Part shown: positions 61,205 to 64,000 of the stretch, one piece after another
Layout of the letters: every line of letters starts with the position of its first letter
Position numbering within the stretch: position 1 is the stretch's first letter
From: JABCZS01 sp041660525
GTDB lineage: Bacteria > Pseudomonadota > Gammaproteobacteria > JABCZS01
Assembly: GCA_041660525.1 (NCBI GenBank)
Contig: JBAZWD010000001.1
Coordinates: 397,778-461,777 of the forward strand
Reading direction: 5' to 3'
DNA length: 64,000 bases
Translations under genes and position numbers: made by a program
Notes under the pieces: model-generated
Seen by the model: the letters and a program-made list of their open reading frames with translations, nothing else
Databases searched by the model: none
What the model was told of the DNA's origin: nothing

Positions 61205-61672
61205 ATGTCAAGACGTCGCGTAGCAAAGAAACATGAAATTAAGCCCGATCCAAGATTTAATTCCGTCATGATTGCAAAATTTGTTAACCACATTATGAAT
61301 AGTGGTAAAAAATCTGTTGCAGAGAAAATTGTATATACTGCCTTGGAAAAGTTAGCGGATACCAGCAAGTTAGCTGTTGATGATGCATTTGGAAAAGTGC
61401 TGAGCAAAATCAAACCCGTTGTAGAAGTAAGATCACGCCGTGTCGGTGGGGCAACTTATCAAATCCCTGTGGAAGTAAGACCCGAACGTCAATTAGCTTT
61501 AGCTATGCGCTGGTTAATTCAAGCTGCAAGAAACCGTTCTGAAAAAGGCATGATTGCACAGCTCGCAGCAGAAATGCTCGATGTGTTAGCCGGTCGCGGT
61601 GAAGCGGTGAAAAAATGTATTGATACGAAGAAAATGGCTGATGCAAACCAAGCGTTTGCGCATTTTCGTTAA
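61205..61672 (+). CDS. rpsG: Ribosomal protein S7
   Basis: The 155-residue protein has MSRRRVAKKHEIKPDPRFNS and NIMNSGKK-like (HIMNSGKKSVAEKI) blocks, plus GGATYQIPVEVRPERQLALA. S7 starts assembly of the 30S head and often represses its operon by binding the rpsL-rpsG gap, which is only eight bases here. Confidence 0.97.
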   Translation: MSRRRVAKKHEIKPDPRFNSVMIAKFVNHIMNSGKKSVAEKIVYTALEKLADTSKLAVDDAFGKVLSKIKPVVEVRSRRVGGATYQIPVEVRPERQLALAMRWLIQAARNRSEKGMIAQLAAEMLDVLAGRGEAVKKCIDTKKMADANQAFAHFR

Positions 61673-61713
61673 AAACCTAATTCAAATCTTGATTATTATT
61701 TGAGGACAAAGCT

Positions 61714-63828
61714 GTGGCAGTACGTGCAACACCAATAGAAAATTATAGAAACATCGGTATCATGGCGCATATCGATGCTGGTAAAACAACAACTACAGAA
61801 CGCGTATTGTTTTACACAGGTGTTTCTCACAAAATTGGTGAAGTGCATGAAGGTGCTGCCATTATGGATTGGATGGAGCAAGAGCAAGAGCGTGGAATCA
61901 CGATTACTTCTGCTGCGACGACTTGTTTCTGGTCAGGTATGGCAAAAAATTATGTGCAACATCGCATTAATATTATTGACACACCTGGACACGTAGATTT
62001 TACAATTGAAGTAGAACGTTCATTGCGCGTTCTTGACGGCGCAGTTGCAGTATTTGATGCTGTTTCTGGCGTTGAGCCACAGTCTGAAACTGTATGGCGT
62101 CAAGCAAATAAATACCATGTTCCACGTCTTGCATTCGTCAACAAAATGGATCGCCAAGGTGCAAACTTTATGCGCGTTGTGGAGCAGATTCGTAAGCGTT
62201 TAGGTTCAACTGCAATTCCTATCCAGATTTCTATCGGTGCTGAAGAAAAATTTGAAGGTGTTGTGGATCTAGTAAAAATGAAAGCGATCTTTTGGGATGA
62301 AGAATCTCAAGGCGCAAAATTTGAATACCGTGATATTCCTGCTGAATTAATGGAAGAAGCGACAGAGCGTCGTAATGAAATGGTAGAAGCTGCAGCAGAA
62401 GCTAATGAAGAATTGATGGAGAAATATCTTGAGTCTGGTGAATTATCAGAAGAAGATATTAAACGTGGCCTTAGATTGAGAACATTGGCTAATGATTTAG
62501 TTCCGGTTTTATGTGGCAGTGCGTTTAAAAATAAAGGTGTGCAAGCAGTGCTGGATGCAGTATTGGATTACTTGCCTTCACCGATTGATGTTCCACCACT
62601 AGAAGGTGAGAGCGAAGATTTTGAAGAAGGTGATGTGAAATTAGTGCGTCATCCACGTGATGAAGAGCCTTTTTCTGCCCTAGCATTTAAGATCGCAACC
62701 GATCCATTTGTGGGCACATTAACCTATATCCGTGTGTATTCTGGCGTTTTGAACAGTGGTGATACTGTATATAACTCTGTAAAAGGTAAACGTGAACGTA
62801 TTGGCCGTTTATTACAAATGCATGCGAATACACGTGAAGAAATTAAAGAAATTCGTGCCGGTGATATTGGTGCTGCAGTAGGCTTAAAAGCAACTACTAC
62901 AGGCGATACGCTGTCCGATCAAGACAAAGTTATTATATTAGAGAGAATGGTGTTTCCTGAGCCGGTTATTTCTGTTGCTGTTGAACCGAAAACTAAAGTG
63001 GACCAAGAGAAAATGGGTATTGCTTTAAGTAAATTGGCACAAGAAGATCCTTCATTCCGCGTACGCTCAGATGAAGAAACTGGCCAAACAATTATTTCAG
63101 GCATGGGTGAATTACACCTAGAAATTATTGTTGATCGCATGAAACGCGAGTTTAATGTTGAAGCCACTGTCGGTAATCCTCAAGTGGCATACCGTGAAAC
63201 GATTAAAAAGACTGTTGAGCAAGAAGGTAAATTTGTGCGTCAATCAGGTGGTCGTGGTCAATACGGACATGTATGGTTGAAGCTTGAGCCACAAGAAGCG
63301 GGCAAAGGTTTTGAATTTGTAAATGCGATCGTGGGCGGTACTGTTCCTAAAGAATATATTCCTGCAGTAGGCAAAGGCATACAAGAACAAATGGAAAATG
63401 GGGTTATTGCTGGATATCCTGTTGTGGATGTTAAAGTGACTCTGTTTGATGGTTCATACCATGATGTGGACTCTAATGAAATGGCGTTTAAAATTGCCGG
63501 TTCATTAGGCTTCAAAGAAGGTGCTCGTAAAGCGCAGGCTATCTTACTTGAACCTATTATGAAAGTCGAAGTGATCACACCAGAAGAATATATGGGTGAT
63601 GTCATGGGTGACTTAAATCGTCGTCGCGGTATATTGCAAGGTATGGATGATACACCTGCGGGCAGAAGTATTCGCGCGTTGGTACCATTGTCAGAAATGT
63701 TTGGTTATGCAACAGATATGCGCTCTATGTCCCAAGGACGAGCAACGTATTCTATGGAGTTTGCCATGTATAAAGAGGCTCCAGCTCACGTAGCTGAAGC
63801 GGTTATTAACGGCAGAACATCTAAGTAA
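61714..63828 (+). CDS. fusA: Elongation factor G
   Basis: The 704-residue GTPase has G1 AHIDAGKTTTTERVL, G2 RGITITSAATT, G3 DTPGHVDF and G4 NKMDRQGA, followed by domains III-V (GMGELHLEIIVDRMKREFNVE). The start is a GTG at 61714 preceded by TGAGGA. It catalyses translocation and ribosome recycling. Confidence 0.97.
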   Translation: MAVRATPIENYRNIGIMAHIDAGKTTTTERVLFYTGVSHKIGEVHEGAAIMDWMEQEQERGITITSAATTCFWSGMAKNYVQHRINIIDTPGHVDFTIEVERSLRVLDGAVAVFDAVSGVEPQSETVWRQANKYHVPRLAFVNKMDRQGANFMRVVEQIRKRLGSTAIPIQISIGAEEKFEGVVDLVKMKAIFWDEESQGAKFEYRDIPAELMEEATERRNEMVEAAAEANEELMEKYLESGELSEEDIKRGLRLRTLANDLVPVLCGSAFKNKGVQAVLDAVLDYLPSPIDVPPLEGESEDFEEGDVKLVRHPRDEEPFSALAFKIATDPFVGTLTYIRVYSGVLNSGDTVYNSVKGKRERIGRLLQMHANTREEIKEIRAGDIGAAVGLKATTTGDTLSDQDKVIILERMVFPEPVISVAVEPKTKVDQEKMGIALSKLAQEDPSFRVRSDEETGQTIISGMGELHLEIIVDRMKREFNVEATVGNPQVAYRETIKKTVEQEGKFVRQSGGRGQYGHVWLKLEPQEAGKGFEFVNAIVGGTVPKEYIPAVGKGIQEQMENGVIAGYPVVDVKVTLFDGSYHDVDSNEMAFKIAGSLGFKEGARKAQAILLEPIMKVEVITPEEYMGDVMGDLNRRRGILQGMDDTPAGRSIRALVPLSEMFGYATDMRSMSQGRATYSMEFAMYKEAPAHVAEAVINGRTSK

Positions 63829-63853
63829 TTTTAAATCATGAAGGGGAAATAAC

Positions 63854-64000
63854 ATGTCAGCCAAAGTAGCGTTTGAAAGAACCAAACCGCATTTAAACGT
63901 AGGAACTATCGGACACGTCGATCACGGTAAAACGACATTGACAGCGGCGATCACAAAAGTGATGTCTGAGAAGATGGGCCGTGGCGAATTTAAAGCCTAC
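63854..64000 (+). CDS. tuf: Elongation factor Tu, truncated by the window end
   Basis: The first 49 codons are present, including FERTKPHLNVGTIGHVDHGKTT with the P-loop. AAGGGGAAA precedes the ATG. The gene continues beyond the window. Confidence 0.96.
   Translation, partial: MSAKVAFERTKPHLNVGTIGHVDHGKTTLTAAITKVMSEKMGRGEFKAY

Noticed and set aside
52232..63800. Long reverse-strand frames inside rpoB, rpoC and fusA
   Set aside because: They are shadows of highly biased conserved genes and show no protein-like features or ribosome-binding sites.
1..64000. CRISPR arrays, tRNA or rRNA genes, and complete insertion sequences
   Set aside because: I found no regularly spaced direct repeats, cloverleaf-like sequences, rRNA signatures or transposase genes on reading the window, although short tRNAs could be missed by eye.

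Overview
The window is AT-rich bacterial chromosome from a gammaproteobacterium. The right third is the conserved secE-nusG-rplKAJL-rpoBC-rpsLG-fusA-tuf block with a gammaproteobacterial L10 leader. The rest includes xseB, ispA, dxs, epmA, zapE, holD-rimI, apaH and an aa3-type oxidase cluster. Several very large single-gene proteins without clear homology, one combining a class 3 lipase with a C-terminal module I associate with Legionellales effector-like proteins, suggest a Legionellales/Coxiellaceae-like host-associated lineage. That placement is inference, not a species call.

Layout. 1-4.3 kb: end of an unknown large protein, a Fic protein under a dyad-rich promoter, and a flavin reductase. 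4.3-8.4 kb (minus): a secreted SnoaL-like protein, folE2, queD, dxs and an EVE-domain gene. 8.5-11.9 kb (plus): a large repeat-containing unknown protein. 11.9-13.55 kb (minus): DUF2442, a frameshifted DUF4160 gene, ispA and xseB. So xseB-ispA lies apart from dxs, with accessory genes between. 13.6-15.2 kb: an AAA/DUF234-type ATPase whose consensus promoter sits in two nested inverted repeats. 15.2-23.7 kb: a broken gene, the 1777-residue lipase protein, a possible leader peptide and a coiled-coil membrane protein. 23.7-26.2 kb: methionine importer metNIQ. 26.5-27.0 kb: a non-coding stretch with four consensus DnaA boxes, an oriC or DnaA-titration candidate, then holD-rimI. 27.9-33.6 kb: a lipoprotein, a MITE-like element, two MgtE-related genes with an MscS-like channel, a zinc protease, zapE and a small membrane protein. 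33.6-34.0 kb: a scar holding a DinD/Bro-N remnant and a copied piece of zapE. 34.0-39.8 kb: a second ATPase (AAA_14/DUF4143), uup, a DUF2909 protein, an unknown protein and an ATPase relic beside a 62-bp palindrome. 40-43.9 kb: ctaC-ctaD-ctaG-ctaE oxidase genes. 44-48 kb: a VapBC pair, apaH, an outer-membrane barrel and a cysteine-paired beta-propeller. 48-64 kb: epmA followed by the transcription/translation operons.

The most interesting unexplained pattern is shared promoter design in unlinked single-gene modules (Fic, DUF234 ATPase, DUF4143 ATPase and an ATPase relic). Each has inverted or repeated sequences overlapping or touching its promoter. Three share the core TCTTGACTT, and two share a 14-base -10 region with one mismatch. 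This suggests self-regulated, horizontally spreading modules, possibly toxin- or defence-like; that function is a hypothesis.
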